Shown: positions 33,808 through 41,906 of the stretch, piece by piece | Position numbering within the stretch: the first letter of the stretch is position 1 | How the letters are laid out: each line of letters begins with the position of its first letter | DNA from: Alphaproteobacteria bacterium | GTDB taxonomy: Bacteria > Pseudomonadota > Alphaproteobacteria > Rhizobiales > Xanthobacteraceae | NCBI GenBank assembly: GCA_005884765.1 | Contig: VAZV01000195.1 | Coordinates: 1 to 55,626, forward strand | Reading direction: 5' to 3' | DNA: 55,626 bases | Translations under genes and position numbers: made by a program | Notes under the pieces: generated by a model | What the model saw: only the letters and a program-made list of their open reading frames with translations | The model's database searches: none | What the model was told of the DNA's origin: nothing

Positions 33808-34227
33808 TTAACGTCTGTTTTTCACTCTCGCGGGCTCGTTGGGAATTCCAACGCAGGTCGTTGTGCCGTCGGTCTCTCGAGCAGCTACGCTGCATGGGGC
33901 CGCTTTCACTGTCTTTGTAGAGCCGTCCGGGCCCGCTACGTCCAAGCCCGGACCGGTGTCCGTCTGCGGCAATGGACCCGTAGAGTACGGGATTGGCTTT
34001 GTACCGGCGGGCGCATAGGCCCCGGTGTAGCCGTTGGGTGCGCTTGCCGCAGGCGTGGAAGCAGCCGGCGTAGGCTGCTTGGCTGCCGAGGGGTCGGAAA
34101 TTGGCGGAGGTCCTGGGATCGGCGGAGGATGACCTATGGCGTCACCGGTCGTCGGAGGCTGCTGAGCCAGGGCGGCCGACGATAACAGGGCGAGCAAAAC
34201 GGTGGCTAAGAATGAGATCATTCGCAT
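33808..34227 (-). CDS. Small secreted Pro/Ala-rich protein
   Basis: This 139-residue protein begins at ATG 34227, 6 bases after GGAGTGGAGG. The signal peptide is MISFLATVLLALLSSAALAQ. The mature part is Pro/Thr/Ala rich (IGHPPPIPGPPPISDPSAAK), then a segment with two cysteines (APCSVAARETDGTTTCVG) that could form a disulfide. I do not recognise a family. A periplasmic or surface location is likely. Confidence 0.7.
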   Translation of the reverse strand: MRMISFLATVLLALLSSAALAQQPPTTGDAIGHPPPIPGPPPISDPSAAKQPTPAASTPAASAPNGYTGAYAPAGTKPIPYSTGPLPQTDTGPGLDVAGPDGSTKTVKAAPCSVAARETDGTTTCVGIPNEPARVKNRR

Positions 34228-34488
34228 GGAAGCCTCCACTCCTATACGGGATCAGGATGTTCCGTCTTCTCCCAAAGTCAATCTTATCTTTCGCGCGAAT
34301 CTTTCCCGCGAAGCCTGCCTGTCAGGGGAGGATCGCCCCATGACGCTGCTGCCTGTGCATGCATGTCACTTCAATTCGTGGCGGGCGGCTGGCTTTCTGG
34401 GGTCATGAAGGCCGTTGGGTCCAAATTGGGTCCACTTGCCGCCCCGTTCTTGATCTTCTCGCCACCAAGTGCTTGATCTCGTGACTAC

Positions 34489-34578
34489 GGAAGGGTGGCC
34501 GAGTGGTTTAAGGCACCGGTCTTGAAAACCGGCGTGCCTGCAAGGGCACCGTGGGTTCGAATCCCACCCCTTCCGCCA
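34489..34578 (+). tRNA. tRNA-Ser (anticodon UGA)
   Basis: The 90-nt sequence folds as a class II tRNA. The acceptor stem is GGAAGGG/CCCTTCC with discriminator G and encoded CCA. The anticodon loop is CTTGAAA with TGA at 34523-34525. A long variable arm (GTGCCTGCAAGGGCAC) and the T-loop GGTTCGAATCC follow. A tRNA-Ser with encoded CCA next to accessory genes is a common integration site, though I found no downstream copy of its 3' end. Confidence 0.97.
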
Positions 34579-34943
34579 AATTGCACTACATTCGTTTTAT
34601 TTTGTACCGGCTGGCAACGTACAAACAAATGTACAAATGCACGGCTGGGGCCAGCGATGAACGGCCCGAAGCCTGCTGCGCCCGGCGTTTCTCAAAAAAG
34701 AACCCGCCATTGGCGACGGGTGCCAGTCTAGGGAGAAGACGACATCGTAAGTCGATTCGCGGAAGCGCTGTGTCTCGTAATTCACACACAGACAGGGGAA
34801 ACTTATTCCGGCCCATCAGAACCGCGCCGCCCGGCACGAGGGAACATGGCCCCTGCACCACTCTAGGAAGGCTGCTGGTGTGAGTTCGGTTAGGCCGCTG
34901 GGGATCGATGACTCCGCTTCGATCGAAGCGGGCGCGGACTCCC
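34579..34943. other. Gap after tRNA-Ser without a recognisable gene
   Basis: Open frames here are short and lack ribosome sites or family features. An AT-rich part just after the tRNA has two GTACAAA-like words (34619-34639). This stretch could hold debris of an earlier insertion at the tRNA, but nothing specific is visible. Confidence 0.4.
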
Positions 34944-35300
34944 TCAGTACTTTGCCATGAGCGGCGCTGAACCGAACTGGTAGTTCACACCCACCCGCAC
35001 GATATTGCCATCAAATCTCGTGCTGGAAACAACTGTATTTGTCGTGAACGGAACACCGCTGGAGGTCGTAGCGGTCTGAGTACCAACGTATGAGACGGAG
35101 CTCCACTGCGGCGCGAATTTTCATTCCGCACCAGCCCCAGCAGTCCAGCCAGTTCGCACACCGGAGACGCCGCCCGCGCTGTTCCAAGTGCCGGCGTCGA
35201 TACTATTCGAGTGTGGAATCGTGGAGAGCCCTAGACCAGACGACGTTTGCAAAGTGGCGCCGTGCGTGCCGGAACCGAAACTGACCTTGCCGGTTGGTTC
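34944..35300 (-). pseudogene. Outer-membrane porin (Omp25/31-like), C-terminal fragment with a nonsense codon
   Basis: The minus strand encodes the end of a beta-barrel outer-membrane protein: GVRTGWTAGAGAE, then TGA at 35123-35121, then KFAPQWSSVSYVG and the barrel end FDGNIVRVGVNYQFGS, stopping at 34944. Related proteins read GAGVEWKFAPQW, so TGA replaces a Trp codon in an otherwise unbroken frame. The 5' two thirds of the gene are absent, because sequence upstream of about 35300 is the csbD leader. It is therefore a truncated relic. The csbD promoter candidate overlaps its coding sequence. Confidence 0.8.
35271..35295 (+). promoter_or_regulatory. EcfG/RpoE2-type promoter candidate upstream of csbD-like gene
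   Basis: GGAAC at 35271-35275, a 16-bp spacer, then GGTT at 35292-35295. This fits the general-stress consensus GGAAC-N16/17-cGTT with one mismatch, and it is about 38 bp before the ATG. Confidence 0.5.
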
Positions 35301-35332
35301 TCTGGAGACCTCATCTTTAGGGAGAGTGCGCC

Positions 35333-35707
35333 ATGGACAAGGATCGAATTGCCGGCTCCGCGAAGGATTTCGCCGGCAAGGTCGAGGGCTCCGTCGGCGA
35401 TATCGCGGGCGACGCAAAGACCCAGGCAGAAGGTCGCGTCCGCGAGGCGACGGGCACGGCACAGAACCTGTACGGCCAGGCCAAGGATACGGTGCGAGAA
35501 GCTACGGATGCCGCCGCCGGCTACGCCAAAGACGCTTACGAGAATAGCGGCGATACATTCCGTGACAGCGCGCAGACCATTGCGAAGATGGTGCAGGACA
35601 ACCCGCTCGGTTCGATGTTGATCGCGGGCGGGGTCGGTTTTGCATTGGCGCTATTGATGATGCGCCCGCCGCGCCGCCCGCCGCCGCGCTGGCGATATTA
35701 CGGTTGA
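35333..35707 (+). CDS. CsbD-like stress protein with C-terminal membrane segment
   Basis: This 124-residue protein has an N-terminal CsbD-like region (MDKDRIAGSAKDFAGKVEGS and VREATGTAQNLYGQAKD), a repeat-rich helix, and a C-terminal hydrophobic segment (GSMLIAGGVGFALALLMM) followed by a Pro/Arg-rich tail. The second half resembles ElaB/YqjD-type (DUF883) proteins that anchor at the inner membrane. Such proteins are general-stress markers. AGGGAGAGTGCGCC precedes the ATG. The next gene downstream has the same helix-plus-membrane-segment layout. Confidence 0.85.
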   Translation: MDKDRIAGSAKDFAGKVEGSVGDIAGDAKTQAEGRVREATGTAQNLYGQAKDTVREATDAAAGYAKDAYENSGDTFRDSAQTIAKMVQDNPLGSMLIAGGVGFALALLMMRPPRRPPPRWRYYG

Positions 35708-35774
35708 GATGACCTAATCGGAGCACTTCGCGCGGTTTGATAGATTGGCGTTTGTCGCCTTGGAGATTAAAAAC

Positions 35775-36023
35775 GTGAGTGACGACATCCCACTCGCCCC
35801 GTCGGCGTACGACGGTTTGGATCCCGTTCCAGAACCGAAATCCGCCATCGCGGAAGTTTCCGAAGCTGTGAAAGGGACAGTCAATCGAGTTAGCGGTGCG
35901 ATAGAGGCGGGTCGAAAGCCCGGCATGCCGTTGAGCATTTTGAGTAATATCGCGCGGGAAGCGCCGCTTGGCTCGCTGTTTGTCGCGTTCCTGTTGGGGA
36001 TTGCCGTCGGCCGCCGCCGCTGA
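35775..36023 (+). CDS. Small membrane-anchored protein (DUF883-like C-terminus)
   Basis: This 82-residue protein, from GTG at 35775 with GGAG 9 bases upstream, has an acidic start (SDDIPLAPSAYDGLDPVPEP), a helical middle (AIAEVSEAVKGTVNRVSGAI) and a C-terminal membrane segment (PLGSLFVAFLLGIAVG) ending in arginines. The order matches the preceding CsbD-like protein, so the two may work together at the membrane. TTG at 35745 is an alternative start. The function is unknown. The 280 bp after it hold no gene I can support. Confidence 0.65.
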   Translation: MSDDIPLAPSAYDGLDPVPEPKSAIAEVSEAVKGTVNRVSGAIEAGRKPGMPLSILSNIAREAPLGSLFVAFLLGIAVGRRR

Positions 36024-36305
36024 TGGTTCCGGACGTGCCACGCTAACCGCGATGTCCGGCCTGCCGGCTGCGCTCCGACTCGTCGCGAATGGACGTCTGG
36101 GAAGTGCAGCCAGGGGATGCCGTCACCCAGATGCTGGTGGGCGCAGCTGTGATCGCTGTGGGATGAATGGCGGCCTCAAGCTGGTTTCGTTCGGGCGATG
36201 TCGATCAGCACTCAAGGTCAGAGTAATCGCGCTTCACCCTGATTTATGTCGCTTGAGACCCGCTCACGGGGGTCGCATCAAGCCGAACACAGCCGCTCGG
36301 CTTGG

Positions 36306-37606
36306 TCAGACGAACATGCCGACGGCCACTCCGATAATGCAAAACGCCATCGCCACTGTGGAAGCCCAACCCAGCCAATAGAGCCAGCCTTTCACGACCA
36401 GTTTTCCCATTACTTTTGGACGGCGCACCAGCACCATGAGGGCGACCATGACAGGGGCCGCCAGCACGCCGTTGAGAACGGCACTCCAGTAGAGCGCCTT
36501 GATCGGGTCCATGGCGGTAAAGTTGAGTGCAATGCCAAGCAATCCGGAAATTGCGAGCACGGTATAAAAAGCAACTGCTTGCTTCGGCTTCCGGGCAAGT
36601 CCGACGGGCCATTTCCATCCCTCGGCGACGGCATAGGCGCTTGATCCGGCCAGCACCGGAACAGCAAGAAGGCCGGTACCGATAATGCCAAGTGCAAAAA
36701 TCAGTTCGGCCGCCGGACCGGCCAGCGGCTTCAGCGCTTCGGCCGCTTGCGCCGAGCTTTGCACATCCGTTACGCCTTCGGAATGAAGCGTGGCTGCGGT
36801 CGTAATGATGATGCAAAGGGCGATGAGATTGGAGAATCCCATGCCGATAACGGTATCGAGGCGAATGCGCTGAAACTCTTCCAGCCCATTGGCGACGTCC
36901 CGCTTTAACGGCTTCTTGTTCTTGTCGATGCGCTGCTCCTCTGCTTCTTGCGCCGACTGCCAGACGAACAGATAGGGCGAGATGGTGGTACCGAGAATGG
37001 CTACCAGCGTCGTGAGAAAAGCTCCATTCCAACTGATGCTGGGCACAACGACACCGCGCTACGCTTCGCCCCACGGGACATTCACGACGGCGAGAGCAAT
37101 GACGTAGGCGAGCAGCGAAAGTGTGAGCCACTTGAGAACGGCGACGTACCGCTTGTATTCAAACCAAATCTGCGCTGCCACGGAGATAAGGCCGAAGGCG
37201 ACTAGTAGAGGGCGGCTGGACCGCCGATCAGAAGCTTGACGGCGTCTGCCATTGCCCCGAGGTCAGCTGCAATGTTTACCGTGTTGGCGACGCACATGAT
37301 CGCAAGCAGCATCCACAGGAATGGCGCGGGGAAGTGACGGCATACATTACCAGCGATGCCATGCCCAGTGACACGTCCGACCCGTGCGGAGATTTCCTGA
37401 ATACCAGCCATAAGCGGATAGCTCAGCAGCATCGTCCAGCCGATGCCAAAGCCAAGCTGGGCACCCGCTTGACTGTAGGTGCCAATGCCCGAGGGATCGT
37501 CGTCGGATGCGCCCGTAATGAGGCCGGGTCCCAACGTCTTCAGGAAGTTCTTCGCGCGAGATGGTTGCCGCTTCCGAACCCTGGGCGTGATGGTTGCATC
37601 AGCCAC
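36306..37606 (-). pseudogene. Nramp-family divalent metal transporter, broken by a frameshift and a nonsense codon
   Basis: The N-terminal third (MADATITPRVRKRQ to GGPAALY) ends at a stop at 37202-37204. Removing one base there continues the protein in the next frame: LVAFGLISVAAQIWFEYKRY and VVNVPWGEA, then a TAG at 37061-37059, then VVVPSISWNGAFLTT to the end at 36306. So there are two separate lesions. Family signs are GLITGASDDDPSGIGTYSQAG (helix 1) and TTISPYLFVWQ (helix 6). The helix-6 metal-binding methionine of classical Nramp (MPH) is missing and helix 1 has DPSG rather than DPGN, so it belongs to an Nramp-related branch with a different metal site. About ten membrane segments are recognisable. 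Confidence 0.85.
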
Positions 37607-37828
37607 TAGTTACCCGTCCTCAACACACAGAGGGCGCTCGGCTATAAGAAACGAGCGGTCGCAGCGCAAAGAAGTGCCGAGACCTTGATCAGCCAACGTG
37701 CACTGCTTAGCCCACTGACAACGCTGTCAGGAGGTCCCTGGTTCCGTCTTGCGTGCGGCGGGGCGGTTCGGCATCCAGTCAACGTCGCGCATCAGCGATG
37801 CACAGAATGCCGTCGTTTCGCGGACAGC

Positions 37829-37860
37829 AAAAAAGCTCCGATGCGAGATCGGAGCTTTTC
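37829..37860 (-). terminator. Rho-independent terminator of the small secreted protein gene
   Basis: A perfect 12-bp stem (AAAAGCTCCGAT / ATCGGAGCTTTT) with a 5-base loop ends, on the minus strand, in a T-run. It lies 7 bp after the stop of the gene at 37867-38133. The A/T ends on both sides could make it work in both directions. Confidence 0.85.
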
Positions 37861-37866
37861 ATTTAC

Positions 37867-38133
37867 TTAGTCGTGATCGCCGTGATCGTGGATCACAGTC
37901 TTGCTGCGCGTCCCATCGTCATGCTCTTCTTTCTTGATGACGGTCTTGTCGCGGGGCTCGCTCTCCTTGGTAACGGTGGCGCGGTCTCGATCGCGATCTC
38001 GGTAGTCAGGCGACTGGCCAACCGTAACGCCCGCGCCCGTCGAACCAGCGTGGACGCCGACACCAACGTCCTCGGCAAGAGCAGGCGTCGCGATGGTGCC
38101 GACCAAAGCCGCAGCGATCAAATACTTCCTCAT
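37867..38133 (-). CDS. Small secreted charged protein
   Basis: The product has 88 residues. The ATG at 38133 follows GGAGGAGAAG. The signal peptide is MRKYLIAAALVGTIATPALA. The mature part starts with DVGVGVHAGSTGAGVTVGQS and ends in a highly charged tail (YRDRDRDRATVTKESEPRDK, then KKEEHDDGTRSKTVIHDHGD). Short exported proteins of this build often occur near DUF1236 genes in Bradyrhizobium, as I recall. The His/Asp tail might bind metal. It has its own terminator, so it is monocistronic. Confidence 0.8.
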   Translation of the reverse strand: MRKYLIAAALVGTIATPALAEDVGVGVHAGSTGAGVTVGQSPDYRDRDRDRATVTKESEPRDKTVIKKEEHDDGTRSKTVIHDHGDHD

Positions 38134-38270
38134 CTTCTCCTCCAGTGTTGCCGAAGTTGGAGAAATGCTCACGGCGCCGGCAGTTTCCACATGGAACCGC
38201 TTGTCAGCTATGCATCAGACACCGAGACGCCTTCCTGGCGCGGCGCTTTCCGTTTTTATTGCTGGTTCCG

Positions 38271-38357
38271 TTAATGATGCCAAAACAGAGCCAAGAGCAG
38301 GATGATCGGCAATGGAACGCCAAGCAGCCAAAGCAATACACCTCTTCCAAAGTTCAT
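38271..38357 (-). CDS. Hydrophobic microprotein (28 aa)
   Basis: The product is MNFGRGVLLWLLGVPLPIIL then LLALFWHH, a membrane helix with a Gly-x-Pro-x-Pro kink. GGAGGAGAGGAAACC just before the ATG is an excellent ribosome site. Nearly identical proteins of 27-28 residues occur widely in proteobacteria, from memory, without assigned function. Confidence 0.75.
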   Translation of the reverse strand: MNFGRGVLLWLLGVPLPIILLLALFWHH

Positions 38358-38523
38358 GGTTTCCTCTCCTCCAAAAACAGATAACGCCGCGGAGGGTCGA
38401 AAAGGTCCGGGAATGTCAGAGGTGCATGGCTACTGAAGTAATAGCATGGCTCCACGAGATGCGAAGGTGCCTTGCCGAGGCAGAGAATCCCGTTGCGTGC
38501 TGGTCGTTGGAAAAGACCGCGCT

Positions 38524-39384
38524 TCAGATAAAGGGCTTGCCACCGGTGACCGCAATTGTCGTTCCCGAGGTGTAGCTCGACAGCGGATCGGCAAGCATCA
38601 CATAGGCCGTCGCCAACTCGGCCGGTTGCCCTGCCCGTTTCATCGGGACCTGCTTGCCAAAATTCTTTACGGCGTCTTCGGGCATCGTCGACGGAATGAG
38701 CGGCGTCCAGATCGGTCCGGGTGCGACGGCGTTGGCGCGAATTCCTTTTTCTGCCAGCATCTGCGCGAGGCCGCCGGTAAAGTTCTGGATCGCCCCCTTG
38801 GTCGTCGCATAGGCGAGCAGAATGGGATTTGGCATGTCCGAATTAACCGATGCCGTATTGATGATAGCGCTGCCCGCCTTCATGTGGGGCACGGCAGCCT
38901 TCGTCAAATAGAACATCGCGTGGATGTTGGTCTCGAAGGTCATCTGCCATTCCTGGTCGGTGATGTCGCCGATGTCCTTGAAACTCGCCTGGTGGGCCGC
39001 GTTGTTGACCAGGATGTCGATGCCGCCGAGTTCGTCAACTGCGCGCTGGATGACGGATCGGCAGTGATCCGGATTCCGCAAATCGCCGGCAACGCTTACG
39101 GCCTTGCGTCCTTCCTTCTCTATCAGCGCCTTCACTTCCTGGGCGCCTTCGCGCTCGCTCAGATAGGCGATCAGAACATCGGCGCCTTCCCGCGCATAGG
39201 CTATCGCGACAGCTCTGCCGATGCCGCTATCGCCGCCGGTGATCACAGCCTTCTTGCCCTGGAGCCGGCCCGATCCCCTGTAGCTCGTCTCGCCGTGATC
39301 CGGACGGGGATCCATCTTCTGGGTTGAGCCTGGCATCGGCTGCTTTTGGCTCGGATATGGAGGTTTCGGGTATTCGGAGGCCAT
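38524..39384 (-). CDS. Short-chain dehydrogenase, YdaD/YhdF-like general stress type
   Basis: A 286-residue NAD(P)-dependent oxidoreductase. The Pro/Gln-rich N-terminal extension (YPKPPYPSQKQPMPGSTQKM) is typical of the stress-induced subgroup. The Rossmann motif TGGDSGIG is at residues 49-56, NNAAH follows strand 4, catalytic Ser is in NTASVNS, and Tyr/Lys are in LLAYATTKGA. ATG 39384 with GGGAG 8 bases upstream is preferred over ATG 39390. An EcfG-type promoter candidate lies upstream (39438-39414). The substrate is unknown. Confidence 0.93.
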   Translation of the reverse strand: MASEYPKPPYPSQKQPMPGSTQKMDPRPDHGETSYRGSGRLQGKKAVITGGDSGIGRAVAIAYAREGADVLIAYLSEREGAQEVKALIEKEGRKAVSVAGDLRNPDHCRSVIQRAVDELGGIDILVNNAAHQASFKDIGDITDQEWQMTFETNIHAMFYLTKAAVPHMKAGSAIINTASVNSDMPNPILLAYATTKGAIQNFTGGLAQMLAEKGIRANAVAPGPIWTPLIPSTMPEDAVKNFGKQVPMKRAGQPAELATAYVMLADPLSSYTSGTTIAVTGGKPFI

Positions 39385-39413
39385 GAACATTCTCCCGCAG
39401 TAATCGGGAGCTC

Positions 39414-39438
39414 AATCGTTTCTGGGCGCGGGCGTTCC
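39414..39438 (-). promoter_or_regulatory. EcfG/RpoE2-type promoter candidate upstream of the SDR gene
   Basis: Reading the minus strand: GGAAC at 39438-39434, a 16-bp spacer, then GATT at 39417-39414. It fits GGAAC-N18-TT (RpoE2 form) but only partly the CGTT form. It is 30 bp before the ATG. Confidence 0.4.
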
Positions 39439-39609
39439 TTGGGTCCGGAGCACTGCGAGCTGATCCTTCTATTGGCGGCGAAATGGCCTACATGCGGATC
39501 GTTCGAAAACTCATCAAAAGAAGCACTGGGCTTGGTCGATCAACTCACGCTTTTTGAATGAAGGGCCGCCTGCGATGGCGGCCATTCATCCTTCAAAGCT
39601 GCAGAGATG

Positions 39610-39957
39610 TTACTCGACTTCCTGCACCACTGTCCGGGTGCCTGGATCGACCAACATCACCCGATCGCCCGAATAGAAATAACGATACTTGGTCAGCGAC
39701 GGTCCCCAATCAGAGGGCACGGCCTCCAGTTCGACATCACTGGGCACGCGTCCGCCAACGATGATCTTCTCTTGCGTCGTGATAGGGCGCACCTTGTGCT
39801 CGGTGACATAGGTCCTGATCTTGGTTCGGTACTCCGGCTCGATTTGGACCGCGGCACTTCCCGTACCAGTGGTGGTCGTCGTCGTCACCGTCGATTGAGC
39901 CATCGCCGCCGTCGCGCTGAGCGACGCCGCCGCAGCAATTAGCAGCAGCTTCTTCAT
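39610..39957 (-). CDS. DUF1236 family secreted protein
   Basis: This 115-residue protein starts at ATG 39957 with AAGGAGGAACC before it. The signal peptide is MKKLLLIAAAASLSATAAMA. A Thr-rich linker follows, then one DUF1236 domain: YRTKIRTYVTEHKVRPIT, VGGRVPSDVELEAVP, WGPSLTKYRYFYSGDRVMLV, DPGTRTVVQEVE. The family is periplasmic or surface exposed, abundant in Bradyrhizobium and often stress related; no biochemical role is known. A stress-type promoter candidate is 39 bp upstream. Confidence 0.92.
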   Translation of the reverse strand: MKKLLLIAAAASLSATAAMAQSTVTTTTTTGTGSAAVQIEPEYRTKIRTYVTEHKVRPITTQEKIIVGGRVPSDVELEAVPSDWGPSLTKYRYFYSGDRVMLVDPGTRTVVQEVE

Positions 39958-39995
39958 TTGGTTCCTCCTTGCCGCACTACGCGGCATGAGGAAAC

Positions 39996-40020
39996 AACCG
40001 TTCATTCCGCCGTCGGTTCC
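39996..40020 (-). promoter_or_regulatory. EcfG/RpoE2-type promoter candidate upstream of the DUF1236 gene
   Basis: Minus strand: GGAAC at 40020-40016, a 16-bp spacer, then GGTT at 39999-39996. It is the same spacing and -10 tetramer as the candidate before the csbD-like gene. Confidence 0.5.
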
Positions 40021-40179
40021 GAATTTGAATACCAAAGCCCTTCCTACAACCGGCGCTCACCGCGATAGCAAACGCGGTCAGTGCTTTGCAGTCGTCCTCA
40101 ACCGCGTTCCACAAACGATTCAGAGCTTTTGAATTTGCATTGCCGCACTGCGCAGCTGCCGGCGATTTCCGGCCAAATA

Positions 40180-40204
40180 GGAACCTTCCCAATTCGATGC
40201 GATT
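40180..40204 (+). promoter_or_regulatory. EcfG/RpoE2-type promoter candidate upstream of the 24-aa microprotein
   Basis: GGAAC at 40180-40184, a 16-bp spacer, then GATT at 40201-40204, 34 bp before the ATG at 40238. It has the same form as the SDR candidate. Confidence 0.4.
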
Positions 40205-40237
40205 ATCGGTCGCAGAGGAAACCCCGAGGAGGGTCGC

Positions 40238-40312
40238 ATGAATGACTTGATCTATCTGGTGGGCCTGATCGTCGTGATCATGGCTATCCTTTCATTTTTT
40301 GGTCTGCGGTGA
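40238..40312 (+). CDS. Membrane microprotein (24 aa)
   Basis: The product is MNDLIYLVGLIVVIMAILSF then FGLR, one membrane helix. GAGGAGGGTCGC before the ATG is a strong ribosome site. It ends 12 bp before the larger membrane protein gene, so the two are probably one operon and may form a complex. I recall near-identical short proteins in many Bradyrhizobium genomes. Confidence 0.7.
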   Translation: MNDLIYLVGLIVVIMAILSFFGLR

Positions 40313-40324
40313 GGGATTTTCAAG

Positions 40325-41179
40325 ATGACCACCGAAGCCGTCGCGCTTCCCGACGAGGAAGACCAGTACCTGCAGTGGACACCGGTGATTGCTGGAGCGC
40401 TCGCTGCCGCAGCACTCTCCTTTATCCTTTTGACGTTCGGTGCCGCTATAGGCCTCGGCGTCAGTTCGACTTCGCCCACATGGCGTGATGCTTCGGCTGC
40501 GCTGGCGCTGCTTTCCGGCCTCTACGTGATCCTTCAGTCCATCGTAAGCTTCGGATTTGGCGGTTACATCGCGGGCCGGGTGAGAGGCCCGTTGGCCGCG
40601 AGCCGACCTGAAGAAGTGGAAAGCCGCGATGGTATTCGTGGCGTGGCGGCATGGGCGTTGGCCGTTCTGCTGGGCGCGATGTTGGTAGCGATGATTGGCG
40701 CTTCGAGCATCAATCGGGGCTCATCTTCCGCCACCGCGACAAACGCCAGCGCCGCCGAACCGTTGCTGAGTTACGAACTCGACCGGCTGTTTCGCGCGGC
40801 CCGACGGCCGCAAAATGCGGATCTCGGTTCGGAACGGGCCGAGGCTGGACGAATCCTCATGACCTCTGCCAGCCATAGCGGTGTAAGCGGCGATGACAGG
40901 ACTTATCTCGTCCAACAGGTAGCCGCCACCACAGGGCTCTCTCCGGGTGAGGCGGAACGACGGGTCGATGCCGTGATCGCGGATTCGAAAACGACTATCA
41001 ATCGATCGCGTCACATTACGGTTATCGTGGCTTTCTCGTTGGCGGCTGCCACGCTGCTCGGTGCCGTGACCGCCTGGGCCGCTGCCGTCATCGGCGGCAG
41101 GCGCCGCGACGGTGGTCCGCTTCCGGAGTGGATGCAGCATCCAAGCTGGCTCGCGCGAAGGCGAAGTTTGGTTCCATAG
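40325..41179 (+). CDS. Multi-pass membrane protein (sometimes called PhnA-like)
   Basis: A 284-residue membrane protein with about four helices: WTPVIAGALAAAALSFILL, LALLSGLYVILQSIVSFGFG, VAAWALAVLLGAMLVAMIG, and near the C-terminus VIVAFSLAAATLLGAVTAW. The motif FGFGGYIAGRVRG after helix 2 and a soluble region between helices 3 and 4 (about residues 135-230) are characteristic. Databases have named relatives 'PhnA-like' without real homology to PhnA, to my knowledge. It is preceded by a 24-residue membrane microprotein. The function is unknown. Confidence 0.8.
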   Translation: MTTEAVALPDEEDQYLQWTPVIAGALAAAALSFILLTFGAAIGLGVSSTSPTWRDASAALALLSGLYVILQSIVSFGFGGYIAGRVRGPLAASRPEEVESRDGIRGVAAWALAVLLGAMLVAMIGASSINRGSSSATATNASAAEPLLSYELDRLFRAARRPQNADLGSERAEAGRILMTSASHSGVSGDDRTYLVQQVAATTGLSPGEAERRVDAVIADSKTTINRSRHITVIVAFSLAAATLLGAVTAWAAAVIGGRRRDGGPLPEWMQHPSWLARRRSLVP

Positions 41180-41274
41180 ACGATCGCAATCGGCCTGTCG
41201 AAGGCTCGCAAGAAGGGCAAAATGGTCCCCAAAAAGAAATCCTGAAATCTCAGGGCGGCGAGACCGGTTTTTGC

Positions 41275-41862
41275 ATGGAGTTGATCGAGAACGCGGTTCA
41301 CCTTTGCGTGGACATGCAGCGAATTTTCGCGAGCGGCGGAGTTTGGGAAACGCCACGGATGAAGCGGGTCCTTCCCGCCATCGTCGGCATAACGGCGCAG
41401 CATCCCGAACGGACGATTTTCACGCGCTTTATGACGCCGTATTCGACCGGGCAGACGTGGGGTCGTTGGAAATTGTACTTTGAGCGTTGGAAGATGGCGA
41501 CCCGACAATCGATCGGCGGAATGCAACTTGATCTGGTACCCGAACTCGCCCGTTTCGCTCCCCCGGCGATCATCATCGACAAGCCCGCCTACTCGGCCTT
41601 CTTCCGCTCGCCACTCGCTACACTCTTACAGGAAAAAGGTGTCGGGACTGTCGTCGTTACCGGCGCGGAGACGGACGTGTGCGTTCTGTCGACCGTGCTT
41701 GATGCCGTCGATATTGGTCTACGCGTGATCCTGGTGGATGACGCCCTGTGCAGCTCTTCCGACGAAGGCCATGACGCCTTGATGACCATGTATCGCATGC
41801 GATTTCACGACCAGATTGAGTTGATCAAGGCTGCCGAGCTTCCGGAGGTCTGGAAACACTAA
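41275..41862 (+). CDS. Isochorismatase-family cysteine hydrolase
   Basis: A 195-residue amidohydrolase-type enzyme with the catalytic triad D13 (CVDMQRIFA), K103 (IDKPAYSAFF) and C136 (GAETDVCVLSTVLDA). A cis-peptide motif (TGAETD) precedes the cysteine. The group includes nicotinamidase, isochorismatase, biuret hydrolase and others; the aromatic-rich insert TWGRWKLYFERWKM may define the substrate. I start at ATG 41275 because the family begins shortly before the first Asp; upstream in-frame codons overlap the preceding gene and lack family residues. No strong ribosome site is seen. Confidence 0.85.
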   Translation: MELIENAVHLCVDMQRIFASGGVWETPRMKRVLPAIVGITAQHPERTIFTRFMTPYSTGQTWGRWKLYFERWKMATRQSIGGMQLDLVPELARFAPPAIIIDKPAYSAFFRSPLATLLQEKGVGTVVVTGAETDVCVLSTVLDAVDIGLRVILVDDALCSSSDEGHDALMTMYRMRFHDQIELIKAAELPEVWKH

Positions 41863-41906
41863 TAGAGAAGTTCGCGCGACATGGCCCAGCCCATAACGAT
41901 GACGGG

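Noticed and set aside
34489..34578. tRNA-Ser as the attachment site of an integrated island spanning 34.6-45 kb
   Set aside because: I looked for a repeat of the tRNA 3' end and for an integrase gene downstream and found neither, so the island idea rests only on gene content.
36089..36166. 25-codon frame before the Nramp relic
   Set aside because: Weak start and no conserved character that I know; probably chance.
39482..39559. 24-codon basic frame upstream of the SDR gene
   Set aside because: No ribosome site; unlike the well-supported microproteins nearby.
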